IMG/VR virus record: IMGVR_UViG_3300042261_002391
Span: 1-64,000 of that record
Source: a virus
Strand: one strand, 5' to 3'
Length of the DNA stretch: 64,000 bases
The translations under genes were made by a program, and so were the position numbers. How positions within the stretch are numbered: position 1 is the first letter of the stretch; the number at the start of each line of letters is the position of its first letter. Of the stretch, positions 47,676 through 54,759 are shown piece by piece. The notes under the pieces were generated by a model, which was not told the origin of the DNA, searched no databases, and saw only the letters and a program-made list of their open reading frames with translations.

Positions 47676-47945
47676 TTATTTTATTACCCTTTCAGGACAA
47701 CCATGAATTTCCATTGCTCTAACGCCCAAAGCAGTTACTTTTCGTATTTCGGCAAGAGCTTCTTCATCATTCAAATAATATACAGAATTTTTTGCTTTTT
47801 GTAAATGAAATTCCATATAGTTAATCCATTCAGCAATCGATTTTTCTTCATCTGGAATACCTATTGCTTCCCTTCGTGGTGTCCACGTTGCATCTTGATA
47901 GTCTCTTTCGCCATCAATACGCTTATATACTTCCTGTCTTTCCAT
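47676..47945 (-). CDS. conserved phage protein, possibly MazG-like
   Basis: 89 residues. Pattern YKRIDGERDYQDATW, then IAEWINYMEFHLQKAKN and ALAEIRKVTALGVRAMEIHG is common in phages next to nucleotide-metabolism genes; the helical EW/E-x2-H layout recalls all-alpha NTP pyrophosphatases but the metal-binding glutamates are not complete. It precedes the dNTP-hydrolase fusion gene. Confidence 0.6.
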   Translation of the reverse strand: MERQEVYKRIDGERDYQDATWTPRREAIGIPDEEKSIAEWINYMEFHLQKAKNSVYYLNDEEALAEIRKVTALGVRAMEIHGCPERVIK

Positions 47946-48346
47946 TATTTTTTACGATTATTCTTACGTGATTGTTTCTGCATTTTGTTACGATTTTGAC
48001 GTTTCTTTTTGTACGCAGCATCGAATTGATTAACAGTAACATTTCCCCGGTGAACAATTGGTTTGAATTTAATTTTCGATTGTTTCAACTGTTCAATCAA
48101 AAATTCACGTTTCTGTTCTTCAGTGAGTTCTAATAGTTCTTCAGCATCAGGTACTAATTCAAATTCCGGTGAGGAAATAAAACCGTCAGCTAATTCGTTT
48201 TTTAATTCATCAACAACAGGAGCATTACTTAATACATCCTGCAAATCATCTTTTTCTCGCATATTGTAATAATTTTTAATGTCATCTAAAGTTAACTCAA
48301 TATCTGGATATACCACCTGTTCAATGTCTCGTTTACCTTTAGTCAT
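47945..48346 (-). CDS. hypothetical protein with basic tail
   Basis: 133 residues: an acidic N-terminal two thirds and an extremely basic C-terminus (KKKRQNRNKMQKQSRKNNRK), likely to bind nucleic acid. Its stop overlaps the next start (TAATG). Confidence 0.6.
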   Translation of the reverse strand: MTKGKRDIEQVVYPDIELTLDDIKNYYNMREKDDLQDVLSNAPVVDELKNELADGFISSPEFELVPDAEELLELTEEQKREFLIEQLKQSKIKFKPIVHRGNVTVNQFDAAYKKKRQNRNKMQKQSRKNNRKK

Positions 48347-48393
48347 GTAATTTATTTTTGTGTAAAAATATAAAATGTTTTTTTTATATACAA

Positions 48394-48422
48394 GAAAAAA
48401 GGGAGCATTGCCCCCTTTTTTA
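48394..48422 (-). terminator. terminator
   Basis: GGGAGC/GCCCCC-type stem between A6 and T6 runs, downstream of the 48424 gene. Confidence 0.7.
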
Positions 48423-48423
48423 T

Positions 48424-48867
48424 TTACTTCTTGTAAAAATCACCCTTTTCGGCTTTATACACATCATATGCATCGATTGCTATTTTACGTGCTGCTATAT
48501 ATTTTTTACGTGCTTCTTGAATTTTTTCTTCCTTAAGACTTATTTTTACTGATGGTGCTGGACTTTTAAAATCCTTATACACCTCACGTTGCAAGAAGTG
48601 AAAGAAACGATTAATTGTACGCAATGTTTGTTTATTAACACAACTATTGATATTATTCTTCAATTTCTTTCTTTGGTTGAGAGATAAGTTTGTAATCATT
48701 AATGATAAAATGTTTTCATTAATGTTGAAGTTATTCAATCTCCAATTTTCAATTGCAATTTTTTCATTGATTTTTTGTACTGCGGTGTTTACACCTTTTA
48801 CTAACTCGTTTACGCTTCTGTGATTTAATACGTTATTTTCTTTTACTAAAGTTTCCATAATATACAT
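48424..48867 (-). CDS. hypothetical helical basic protein
   Basis: 147 residues (144 if started at METLVKENNVLNH). All-helical, Lys/Asn-rich, with a C-terminal KKYIAARKIAIDAYDVYKAEKG. No domain is recognised. Confidence 0.6.
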   Translation of the reverse strand: MYIMETLVKENNVLNHRSVNELVKGVNTAVQKINEKIAIENWRLNNFNINENILSLMITNLSLNQRKKLKNNINSCVNKQTLRTINRFFHFLQREVYKDFKSPAPSVKISLKEEKIQEARKKYIAARKIAIDAYDVYKAEKGDFYKK

Positions 48868-48990
48868 TTTTTATTTTTGATTATAATTTATTGAACAATA
48901 ATAATATTCCAAATTCCGATATGGAATATTTGCGATTCTCAAATCACGAATCTGGTTATAATCAAACTATTATGGAGGTCTGTTGATAAT

Positions 48991-49005
48991 CTATGTGTCT
49001 TTCAT
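48991..49005 (-). other. short ATG-AAA-GAC-ACA-TAG motif
   Basis: MKDT then UAG, followed in frame by IINRPP and TAA. It copies the wording at the start of the PTH2 frame (ATG-AAA-GAT-AAG-TAG-ATT, 49348) and of the frame at 50353. It is probably a leftover of a duplicated 5' end, or a minigene. Confidence 0.45.
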
Positions 49006-49009
49006 ACTT

Positions 49010-49348
49010 TTAATTTTTTAATGCTAAATCTAATGATTGAGTAATTTTACGCATCTCCGGAGTACCGTAGAAGCATACAGAGGTCATTTGGTTGTCGATG
49101 TCAGGTTCGTGGAACGAAATAACATCAGCACCATTAGAAACTAATTTTGAATAAAGTTTTTGGAGTTCATCTTCATTATTAATTTCAAGTACGATAATGT
49201 AATTAGAAGCTTCATACCATCTATTAAACAATTTATTATTTTTTATCGAAAAATCAGCAATGGCATGATTTGATTGTGCAATCATTAATCCATTACTTAA
49301 ATCATTTCTAACAACAATAACTAATTTATCAATCTACTTATCTTTCAT
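49010..49348 (-). CDS. peptidyl-tRNA hydrolase 2-like protein, in-frame UAG near start
   Basis: About 112 residues including one UAG codon. The PTH2 core is clear: KLVIVVRNDLSNGLMIAQSNHA (strand 1 and the catalytic helix), then IVLEINNEDELQKLYSKLVSNG and the C-terminal TSVCFYGTPEMRKI strand. The frame opens at ATG-AAA-GAT-AAG, then UAG at 49334-49336, then IDKLV; after the UAG there is no ATG until the middle of the catalytic helix (49285). So either UAG is read through, AUU is the start, or the protein is truncated. A CUA tRNA lies at 50441. Confidence 0.65.
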
Positions 49349-50251
49349 AACTAAACAATTTAATTTATTAATAATATTTTCGTTATATTTTATTCTAATC
49401 ATTCTTATTTTATTTTCAAAGCAATAGTTGTTTTTTATTAAGTCCCTTCTTTTAATGTTTAAAAATTCTGACTTCCCGCCAAATGCATCAATTGGCTTAT
49501 AATGTTGAATTCCATCAAATTCAATGACAATATTTAAATCAGGTAAATAAAAATCAAATCTAAGATTACCATTATCGATACAATTATCAAATGATTTTTC
49601 TCTTATATAGAGTATATTTTCATTGTTTAAAAATTCAGCAATAATAGATTCTCCTTTTGATTCATTACATATTGGACATCCAATTCCTCTCATGTGATGT
49701 ACTGGTGCTTGTTGAAACATACCGTGATTAGGACATATTATTGTAACTTTGGTTTTATTGTTAATATAATTAACCAATGAATAGTCATACTTTCTATTAT
49801 GAATATTATTCGATGTTTCAATAAATTCTTCCTGAGATAATTTAAGTTTATTAGCCTTATATTCAATTGCGCATTTAGGACAGCCTGACTTTTTTAAAAT
49901 GTGACTTTTAGGCGTTTGTTGAAATATACCGTGTTTTTTACACTGAATTTTTATTTTGGTATAATAATTTACATAATCAACCAATGTATAATCATACGTA
50001 TCGCCATGTATCTCGACACATTTAGCAATAATATCTAATGTGGTATGCCTATTTTTTTGCAAAATTTTAGTATACCCACATTTTTTACAACCTTGACCAG
50101 CTATATGATTTTTAGGCGTTTGAAAAAAATCGCCATGAATTGGACACGTGATAATTATTTTTGTAGTGTTATTAATATATTCGACTTTATTATAGTCATA
50201 CTTATCACCATGTTTTTTTATTGCATTAAGTATAAATTTACTAGTATTCAT
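49334..50251 (-). CDS. homing endonuclease with three zinc repeats and a Vsr-like nuclease domain
   Basis: 305 residues. Three repeats of about 60 residues, each H-G-D/R-x-YDY, TK-x-x-I-x-CPIHG-x-F-Q-x-P-x-x-H and C-x2-C, are DUF723-type modules. The C-terminal domain NLRFDFYLPDLNIVIEFDG, QHY, RRDLIKNNYCFENKIRMIRI is a PD-(D/E)XK/EDxHD-type nuclease of the homing family related to very-short-patch endonucleases. It is inserted between PTH2-like sequences and in the same frame as both. Confidence 0.85.
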   Translation of the reverse strand: MNTSKFILNAIKKHGDKYDYNKVEYINNTTKIIITCPIHGDFFQTPKNHIAGQGCKKCGYTKILQKNRHTTLDIIAKCVEIHGDTYDYTLVDYVNYYTKIKIQCKKHGIFQQTPKSHILKKSGCPKCAIEYKANKLKLSQEEFIETSNNIHNRKYDYSLVNYINNKTKVTIICPNHGMFQQAPVHHMRGIGCPICNESKGESIIAEFLNNENILYIREKSFDNCIDNGNLRFDFYLPDLNIVIEFDGIQHYKPIDAFGGKSEFLNIKRRDLIKNNYCFENKIRMIRIKYNENIINKLNCLVMKDK

Positions 50252-50353
50252 AATATCGTTTACTATAAATACTAAGTATTTGTCTAAAAGATAACCAGCT
50301 TTTAAATCCTTTCTGGTAATCGTAACTAATTTAACCTAGTGTGTGTGTCTCAT
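50252..50353 (-). pseudogene. PTH2-like N-terminal fragment, in-frame UAG
   Basis: ATG-AGA-CAC-ACA-CAC-UAG, then VKLVTITRKDLKAGY, the typical start of phage peptidyl-tRNA hydrolase 2 proteins, then 14 unrelated codons leading in frame into the ATG of the homing endonuclease. It appears to be the 5' part of a PTH2 gene interrupted by the endonuclease insertion. The UAG stands at the same place as in the downstream copy. Confidence 0.6.
50264..50272 (-). promoter_or_regulatory. GTATTTATA box
   Basis: GTATTTATA 13 bases before the homing endonuclease ATG; here it also lies in the open frame of the PTH2-like N-terminal fragment. Confidence 0.5.
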
Positions 50354-50370
50354 AACTTTTAGAGTTTAAT

Positions 50371-50379
50371 TATAAATAC
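50371..50379 (-). promoter_or_regulatory. GTATTTATA box
   Basis: GTATTTATA 18 bases before the ATG of the UAG-containing frame. Confidence 0.45.
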
Positions 50380-50440
50380 TATTGAATTGCAAATGTAATG
50401 AATAATTTTTAATATACAAGCAATTTCAAATAAATTTTTG

Positions 50441-50514
50441 AGATTCTAGTGGGATTCGAACCCACGATTTTCAAGTTTTAGAGACCTGTGCAATAACCAC
50501 TCTGCCATAGAACC
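50441..50514 (-). tRNA. suppressor tRNA, anticodon CTA (reads UAG)
   Basis: Complete cloverleaf: acceptor GGTTCTA/TAGAATC, D arm with AGAGTGGTTATT, anticodon arm CAGGT-CTCTAAA-ACTTG giving U33 and CTA at 34-36, T arm GTGGG-TTCGAAT-CCCAC, discriminator U73. It decodes the amber codon. The amino acid cannot be told by eye; T arm and U73 are shared with the phage tRNA-Cys. It lies 88 bases upstream of a frame interrupted twice by UAG. Confidence 0.85.
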
Positions 50515-50523
50515 ATTTAATTA

Positions 50524-50973
50524 TTAATCAACTACGATTTCAAAATCGACATCTTTTTCACTTGAGCTGCAGTAAAATCTAAAGCTATAACCCTTATCTT
50601 TACAGGCAGCAATTAATCTGTGAGCAAATTCTTCACCACCACCATCATTTTCAGGCATTAATACCTCAATATCGTCAATTATAATCGTCTTGAATGGCGG
50701 TTCTTTAATACTATCATCATATCTTGCAATGACGCATTTTTTAATAACTTCTTCTTTAACTGTAACATCATTAAGAAGATTAAATTTATTTAAAACACTT
50801 CTCACGTTTTTATGAAATGTATTGCCATTACGAAAACTTACTGATGTTTCAGTGGGTAACACACCTAATTTACCTTCTTTATTCAGAATTGAATTTGCAG
50901 TTCCCAATGCTTTCTCTAAACGAACTACATATTCAGCTATATTGTAGATTTTATTATTCCTATTAATCTTCAT
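50524..50973 (-). CDS. hypothetical protein
   Basis: 149 residues when started at MKINRNNKIYNIAEYV; the ATG lies inside the 3' end of the upstream gene (11-base overlap). C-terminal KTIIIDDIEVLMPENDGGGEEF and YSFRFYCSSSEKDVDFE form a beta-rich domain. No family recognised. Confidence 0.6.
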   Translation of the reverse strand: MKINRNNKIYNIAEYVVRLEKALGTANSILNKEGKLGVLPTETSVSFRNGNTFHKNVRSVLNKFNLLNDVTVKEEVIKKCVIARYDDSIKEPPFKTIIIDDIEVLMPENDGGGEEFAHRLIAACKDKGYSFRFYCSSSEKDVDFEIVVD

Positions 50974-51235
50974 TGTCTTCAAATTTAAACATTTTTTTTC
51001 GTATTATCTCGTAGTTTTTAAAGCATAAGCACATTGTTTTAAACTCTTTGCCTTCTTTAGCTACTTGATAAATATATTTTTCACCTTCTTTAATTGTTAT
51101 CTGCAAACCATTATCAATTCCCCAATCTTTTCTTTCTTCCGGGGTACTATGACTCATTATATAAACATAGCCATCACATAAACGTTCGAATTTAGATATT
51201 GGATATGTTCGTTTTAATAATTCAAAGTTTTGCAT
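50963..51235 (-). CDS. hypothetical protein
   Basis: 90 residues with HSTPEERKDWGIDNGLQITIK and a CLCFKNYEIIRKKMF ending. First gene behind the ECF-type promoter at 51251. No domain is recognised. Confidence 0.6.
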   Translation of the reverse strand: MQNFELLKRTYPISKFERLCDGYVYIMSHSTPEERKDWGIDNGLQITIKEGEKYIYQVAKEGKEFKTMCLCFKNYEIIRKKMFKFEDNED

Positions 51236-51250
51236 AGAACTACATTTATA

Positions 51251-51276
51251 TACGAAACAGATTGAAAAAGGTTACA
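51251..51276 (-). promoter_or_regulatory. ECF-type promoter
   Basis: TGTAAC, 16 bases, CGTATATA; outside the main block, for genes 50963 and 50524. Its TGTAAC contains the stop codon of the 51272 gene. Confidence 0.7.
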
Positions 51277-51487
51277 AAATATCTTTAATAATTTCATCAA
51301 ACTCTTCTGCGGTCATACTTACTTCCATTCTAAGCTCAGAAATCTTTCTTATAGCAAACACTGCTTCGCCATAAGCATCTTCATAAATAACAAATAATTG
51401 ATTGTCGTATTCGCCGGAAAATGGCTTCAACAAAGTCATTGCTGAATCTTCGTCGTAAATTGTAATTGCTTTTCTTTTATTTGACAT
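51272..51487 (-). CDS. hypothetical protein
   Basis: 71 residues when started at MSNKRKAITIYDEDSAM; longer frames run into tRNA-Met. Beta-rich with a helical C-terminus (TAEEFDEIIKDIL). No domain is recognised. Confidence 0.55.
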   Translation of the reverse strand: MSNKRKAITIYDEDSAMTLLKPFSGEYDNQLFVIYEDAYGEAVFAIRKISELRMEVSMTAEEFDEIIKDIL

Positions 51488-51505
51488 GTTGAGTAAATTT
51501 TTTTG

Positions 51506-51591
51506 TAGCGGATACAGGATTCGAACCTGTGACTCCTTTTGGGAGTTCTGGCTTATGAGACCAGCGAGATAGTCCACTTCTCTAATCCACA
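51506..51591 (-). tRNA. tRNA with CAT anticodon and long variable arm
   Basis: D stem GAGA/TCTC, anticodon arm CTGGT-CTCATAA-GCCAG (CAT), T arm ACAGG-TTCGAAT-CCTGT, A73. The variable region is 17 bases with a 5-bp stem (ACTCC/GGAGT), a class II feature not normal for Met or Ile2 tRNAs. The first acceptor pair is U·U. Amino acid identity is uncertain. Confidence 0.85.
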
Positions 51592-51596
51592 ATGTG

Positions 51597-51688
51597 CGGA
51601 AGGTGAGGGATTCGAACCCTCGGTGCGGAGGTTCTCTCCGCACGGTAGTTTAGCAAACTACTGATTTAAGCCACTCATCCAACCTTCC
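51597..51688 (-). tRNA. tRNA-Ser (GCT)
   Basis: Acceptor GGAAGGT/ACCTTCC, anticodon arm GTAGT-TTGCTAA-ACTAC, long variable arm (GTGCGGAG/CTCCGCAC), T arm GAGGG-TTCGAAT-CCCTC, G73. It reads AGC/AGU. Confidence 0.92.
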
Positions 51689-51898
51689 TTAATTAATAAC
51701 AATATCCTTATCTGAAAAAGCTTCGCATATTTCAGTATTTGGTTTAATCCATGCTTCACCACATTCAAGCAAATATCTTGGATATAAATGCTCTTTAGCA
51801 AATTTCCTAATATGCTCACAATCTTGAAGCGATAATAACAATACCTTTTCAAGCCGTTCTGCATTATTTGCAGCCAATGCTTCGCTAACTATACTCAT
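51689..51898 (-). CDS. hypothetical protein, paralogue of next gene
   Basis: 69 residues. Its second half (FAKEHLYPRYLLECGEAWIK) parallels FARRKLLPWYLSECKGKPNP in the 51901 product, so the two adjacent genes are duplicates of one domain. It starts two bases before the tRNA-Ser gene ends. The function is unknown. Confidence 0.6.
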   Translation of the reverse strand: MSIVSEALAANNAERLEKVLLLSLQDCEHIRKFAKEHLYPRYLLECGEAWIKPNTEICEAFSDKDIVIN

Positions 51899-51900
51899 AC

Positions 51901-52302
51901 TTACTGAACATTAAAGTTTTTCAATATAAATGGATTTGGTTTACCTTTACATTCCGATAAATACCAAGGCAACAACTTTCTTCTCGCAAATGCACTAACA
52001 GCACTTCTAATATCACTCCAATCTGAACCGTTCATTGCATCAAGAATAAGCCTTTCCAAGATTTGAGATGTTTCATATTGTACTTCAGATTTGCTTGCTT
52101 TAATTGTATTTTCAACTAATGTCTGTTCATAGGCTTCTTCAAGAGTATCGCCCGGATAATACCAATGTGGACATAAATGAGCTTCAATACCAAGTGTTTC
52201 GGCTTCATGCTCCCATTCAGGTTTTTCCCACCTATTTGTACGTTTATTTAAACACCAACCATTTTCGATTAGATATTGTTCTCTTTCAAGATTTGTTTTC
52301 AT
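51901..52302 (-). CDS. hypothetical protein
   Basis: 133 residues when started at MKTNLEREQYLIENGW. N-terminal half resembles a WW-like CLNKRTNRWEKPEWE segment, C-terminal half duplicates the next gene. No domain is recognised. Confidence 0.6.
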   Translation of the reverse strand: MKTNLEREQYLIENGWCLNKRTNRWEKPEWEHEAETLGIEAHLCPHWYYPGDTLEEAYEQTLVENTIKASKSEVQYETSQILERLILDAMNGSDWSDIRSAVSAFARRKLLPWYLSECKGKPNPFILKNFNVQ

Positions 52303-52303
52303 A

Positions 52304-52525
52304 TTATTCAACTTTTACGTGTTTCAATGAATCACATGGAACACAAGTTATCGATGAATATGAACCGCCTTGTGTGCTAACGCTATTAACAACAGCATAG
52401 CATAAGCCAGTCCGTTCATCTTTAAAATATGTCAAATTTTTCTTAACCTGTTTAATATCTGTTTCTTCACTCATTTGACATGAGGCAACAAAAAATACCA
52501 ATAATAACAATGCAATCTTTTTCAT
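52304..52525 (-). CDS. small lipoprotein
   Basis: 73 residues from MKKIALLLLVFFVASC. A lipoprotein signal peptide with lipobox VASC places the mature N-terminal Cys at residue 16. The mature part FKDERTGLCYAVVNS followed by SSITCVPC matches a frequent phage pattern (YFKD-x-RTGLCFA). It should be attached to a membrane and could block superinfection or help lysis. ECF-type promoter upstream. Confidence 0.75.
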   Translation of the reverse strand: MKKIALLLLVFFVASCQMSEETDIKQVKKNLTYFKDERTGLCYAVVNSVSTQGGSYSSITCVPCDSLKHVKVE

Positions 52526-52544
52526 ACCATTCTTTTTGCAATTA

Positions 52545-52570
52545 TACGAAAACAATTTGAAATTGTTACA
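52545..52570 (-). promoter_or_regulatory. ECF-type promoter
   Basis: TGTAAC, 16 bases, CGTATAAT, for the lipoprotein gene; holds the stop of the 52566 gene. Confidence 0.75.
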
Positions 52571-53261
52571 ACTTTTTCAATAAATTTTTATTTTCATTTC
52601 TTTTTTCTCTTCTTTTAGTTCTCCCGTTACCCTTATTTAATGCACCATATGTCGGTGTTAATGAATGGCAATTAGGACATAATAATTCTAAATTATTCAA
52701 GCTATTATTGTCAGAATTTCCATCTTTATGTTCTAATTGTATTGGTACTAATCCAGTAGTTTGATTAATTTCATGCCATCCACACTTCATACATTTATCA
52801 CCACATTTAAATATTAAATATTTTTTATATGTATCTGAGCTATATGTTGTGTTACCCGATTCGATATTATTGAAAATTAAATTTTGTTTATATGTATTAC
52901 TACATTCAACAGAACAAAATTTATTTTGATTACTGTTTAAATCATTTCCACAATTTAAACATTTTTTTAGCTTTACAAAATTGCTCACTCTTTTAGGATA
53001 TTTTCTATTATTATATTTAGCACTACACGACCTACAACAAAATTTTCTACTATCATTAATCATTCCGATAAATTCGCCACCACAATTTAAGCAAACAATC
53101 TTTTCACGTATATTAGATGTATTTTGTTTATATCCTAATTTATTTAATTTAACTTGAACGCTCCTAAAACTACGATTTAATTCTTTAGCGATTCCTTCAA
53201 GTCTCATACCTGATTTATTCAAAAAAACAGCTTTTTCAATATCTTCTTTCGACCATTTCAT
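52566..53261 (-). CDS. HNH homing endonuclease with zinc fingers
   Basis: 231 residues: an N-terminal helix-turn-helix (WSKEDIEKAVFLNKSGMRLE), two C-x2-C pairs as zinc fingers (CLNCGGEF with FCCRSCSAKY; CLNCGNDL with FCSVECSNTY), then HNH: CMKCGWHE, LEHKDGNSDNNSLNNLELLCPNCHS. Similar in C-terminus to the 55092 product. Inserted among tRNA genes. Confidence 0.88.
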   Translation of the reverse strand: MKWSKEDIEKAVFLNKSGMRLEGIAKELNRSFRSVQVKLNKLGYKQNTSNIREKIVCLNCGGEFIGMINDSRKFCCRSCSAKYNNRKYPKRVSNFVKLKKCLNCGNDLNSNQNKFCSVECSNTYKQNLIFNNIESGNTTYSSDTYKKYLIFKCGDKCMKCGWHEINQTTGLVPIQLEHKDGNSDNNSLNNLELLCPNCHSLTPTYGALNKGNGRTKRREKRNENKNLLKKL

Positions 53262-53275
53262 AATATATAATTTAT

Positions 53276-53284
53276 TATAAATAC
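53276..53284 (-). promoter_or_regulatory. GTATTTATA box
   Basis: GTATTTATA 15 bases before the HNH gene at 52566. Confidence 0.5.
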
Positions 53285-53319
53285 TATAAAATGCGAAAAA
53301 AGATTTTCGAAACTAATTG

Positions 53320-53393
53320 TGCGGGTAAAGGGAGTCGAACCCTCTCTATTTCTGCTTGGCAAGCAGATGCACCACCAACTATGCGTCACCCGC
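53320..53393 (-). tRNA. tRNA-Gly (GCC)
   Basis: Acceptor GCGGGTG with TACCCGC, anticodon arm TCTGC-TTGCCAA-GCAGA, T arm GAGGG-TTCGACT-CCCTT, A73. Confidence 0.92.
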
Positions 53394-53425
53394 AAATTAG
53401 CAGGAATTACTTCCTGCAATTTTTT

Positions 53426-53626
53426 TTAAGGCATGAGCCTAAATGTTAGCTTATTTCTAAGTTTTGGATTGCCAACCCAATACACATATTCTTCAGCTTT
53501 TTCATAAGCATAGAATTGGGAAATAGCTTTAACATAGAACGTTAGAACTTCACCACTCGTAAGCGTGAATTCTACCAACCAATATTTCATTGGTTGTTTT
53601 TCGATAACCTTTTTTGAATTCTTCAT
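53426..53626 (-). CDS. hypothetical protein
   Basis: 66 residues. MKYWLVEFTLTSGEVLTFYVKA then FYAYEKAEEYVYWVGN; similar overall shape to the 57740 product (KYVLLEYTYTYYCQG). Probably a ferredoxin-like small protein. The function is unknown. Confidence 0.6.
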   Translation of the reverse strand: MKNSKKVIEKQPMKYWLVEFTLTSGEVLTFYVKAISQFYAYEKAEEYVYWVGNPKLRNKLTFRLMP

Positions 53627-53695
53627 TCTTGCAATTTATCAGATAATCTGATAAACTACGAACTGTTAACTTTTCTCATACTCATTATTACATTG

Positions 53696-53771
53696 AACGT
53701 CTGGAGGGATTCGAACCCTCATGTATCCAATTACACTTCTCTACGTTCGTAGCGTAGCGTGATACAGACGC
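53696..53771 (-). tRNA. tRNA-Arg (ACG)-like with swapped D and anticodon arms
   Basis: Outer acceptor GCGTCTG/CAGACGT and T arm GAGGG-TTCGAAT-CCCTC are normal. Reading from the 5' end, the anticodon arm (CTACG-CTACGAA-CGTAG, ACG with U33) comes first, and the D-arm-like hairpin (GTGT-AATTGGAT-ACAT, with the Arg-type AATTGGATA loop) follows it. No D arm fits in the normal position. TGTATC near the 5' end can also pair with GATACA. Confidence 0.65.
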
Positions 53772-53775
53772 ATGT

Positions 53776-54366
53776 TTATTTTTTTCTGTTTTCGTATTTT
53801 AAGTATCTTTCTTTTCTTGCAGAATTTTTATTTTTAGATGTAAATGTATCCAATTGACTATTACAATTAGAACAAACTAATCGTAAATTTTCTCGTTTAT
53901 TATTTGAAGCATCACCGTTAATATGGTCTAGCACAAATACTAAAGGTTTCCCATTCCAAAAATTTTCAATACCACAAATCGCACATTTATTATCTTGTTC
54001 TTTTAATACGTGTTTTTTTACAAACACAGGCATATAATCGGCTCTACAATATTTTTCGTTATTTTTTAAAAAATCTTCGTATTTTATTTTTGCCTTATAT
54101 TCAAACTCACATGTTTTATTACAATATTTCCCACAATAATAATCACATTCTTTACCACAATTAAGACAATAAACAATCTTTTTTTTACCCTTATTTGCTG
54201 GAACAAAATTAATTGGGAATTTAGCTCTCCTTGGTAATGAAATTCCTAAACTATTACATATTTTTTTTATATATGTATCGGAAACATTATACATTTTACC
54301 GATTTCACGATATGTTTTTTTTTCAACAAAAATTAAATTTTCTAATTCTTCTTTAATGTATTTCAT
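53776..54366 (-). CDS. HNH homing endonuclease
   Basis: 196 residues: N-terminal helix-turn-helix (YREIGKMYNVSDTYIKKICN), a Cys-rich zinc finger (CLNCGKECDYYCGKYC), then HNH with CAICGIENF, FVLDHINGDASNNKRENLRLVCSNCNSQLDTF. A free-standing endonuclease between tRNA-Arg-like and tRNA-Arg genes. Confidence 0.88.
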   Translation of the reverse strand: MKYIKEELENLIFVEKKTYREIGKMYNVSDTYIKKICNSLGISLPRRAKFPINFVPANKGKKKIVYCLNCGKECDYYCGKYCNKTCEFEYKAKIKYEDFLKNNEKYCRADYMPVFVKKHVLKEQDNKCAICGIENFWNGKPLVFVLDHINGDASNNKRENLRLVCSNCNSQLDTFTSKNKNSARKERYLKYENRKK

Positions 54367-54378
54367 AATATTTTTTTA

Positions 54379-54387
54379 TATAAATAC
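54379..54387 (-). promoter_or_regulatory. GTATTTATA box
   Basis: GTATTTATA 13 bases before the HNH gene at 53776. Confidence 0.5.
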
Positions 54388-54449
54388 TATGAATATTAAA
54401 ATCGAACTAAAAAATCAAAAATAAATTTTATTGTTATTGGTTCGATTAG

Positions 54450-54521
54450 TAGGGATTAGAGGATTCGAACCTTTACAATTTTGTTAGGAACAAAATATGC
54501 TATCCATTACATCAAACCCCC
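54450..54521 (-). tRNA. tRNA-Arg (CCT)
   Basis: Anticodon arm TTTTG-TTCCTAA-CAAAA; D arm ATGT-AATGGATA-GCAT; T loop TTCGAAT on a stem with one mismatch. Sister gene of the next tRNA-Arg. Confidence 0.88.
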
Positions 54522-54523
54522 AT

Positions 54524-54634
54524 TTAATTTTCATCTGTTTTAATTGGTATATAAATAACCTCACCGCAACATAAACCATAGTCACTTCCATTAATTGGAG
54601 CTACTGGTTGATTACATTTAGGACAATATGCCAT
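54524..54634 (-). CDS. very small Cys-rich protein
   Basis: 36 residues, MAYCPKCNQPVAPINGSDYG followed by LCCGEVI, a single zinc-ribbon hairpin (CPKC and CC). It fills the gap between two tRNA-Arg genes. The function is unknown. Confidence 0.55.
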   Translation of the reverse strand: MAYCPKCNQPVAPINGSDYGLCCGEVIYIPIKTDEN

Positions 54635-54649
54635 ATGTTTTAAATTTAG

Positions 54650-54721
54650 TAGGAATTAGAGGATTCGAACCTCTACGATTTCGTTAGAAGCGAAATATGC
54701 TATCCATTACATCAAATCCCC
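54650..54721 (-). tRNA. tRNA-Arg (TCT)
   Basis: Anticodon arm TTTCG-CTTCTAA-CGAAA, same D arm as the CCT gene, T arm AGAGG-TTCGAAT-CCTCT. The pair arose by duplication and reads AGA and AGG, codons frequent in AT-rich phage genes. Confidence 0.92.
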
Positions 54722-54759
54722 GTTAGTGAACATTACCCTATTACCTATAGAGGCAAATA

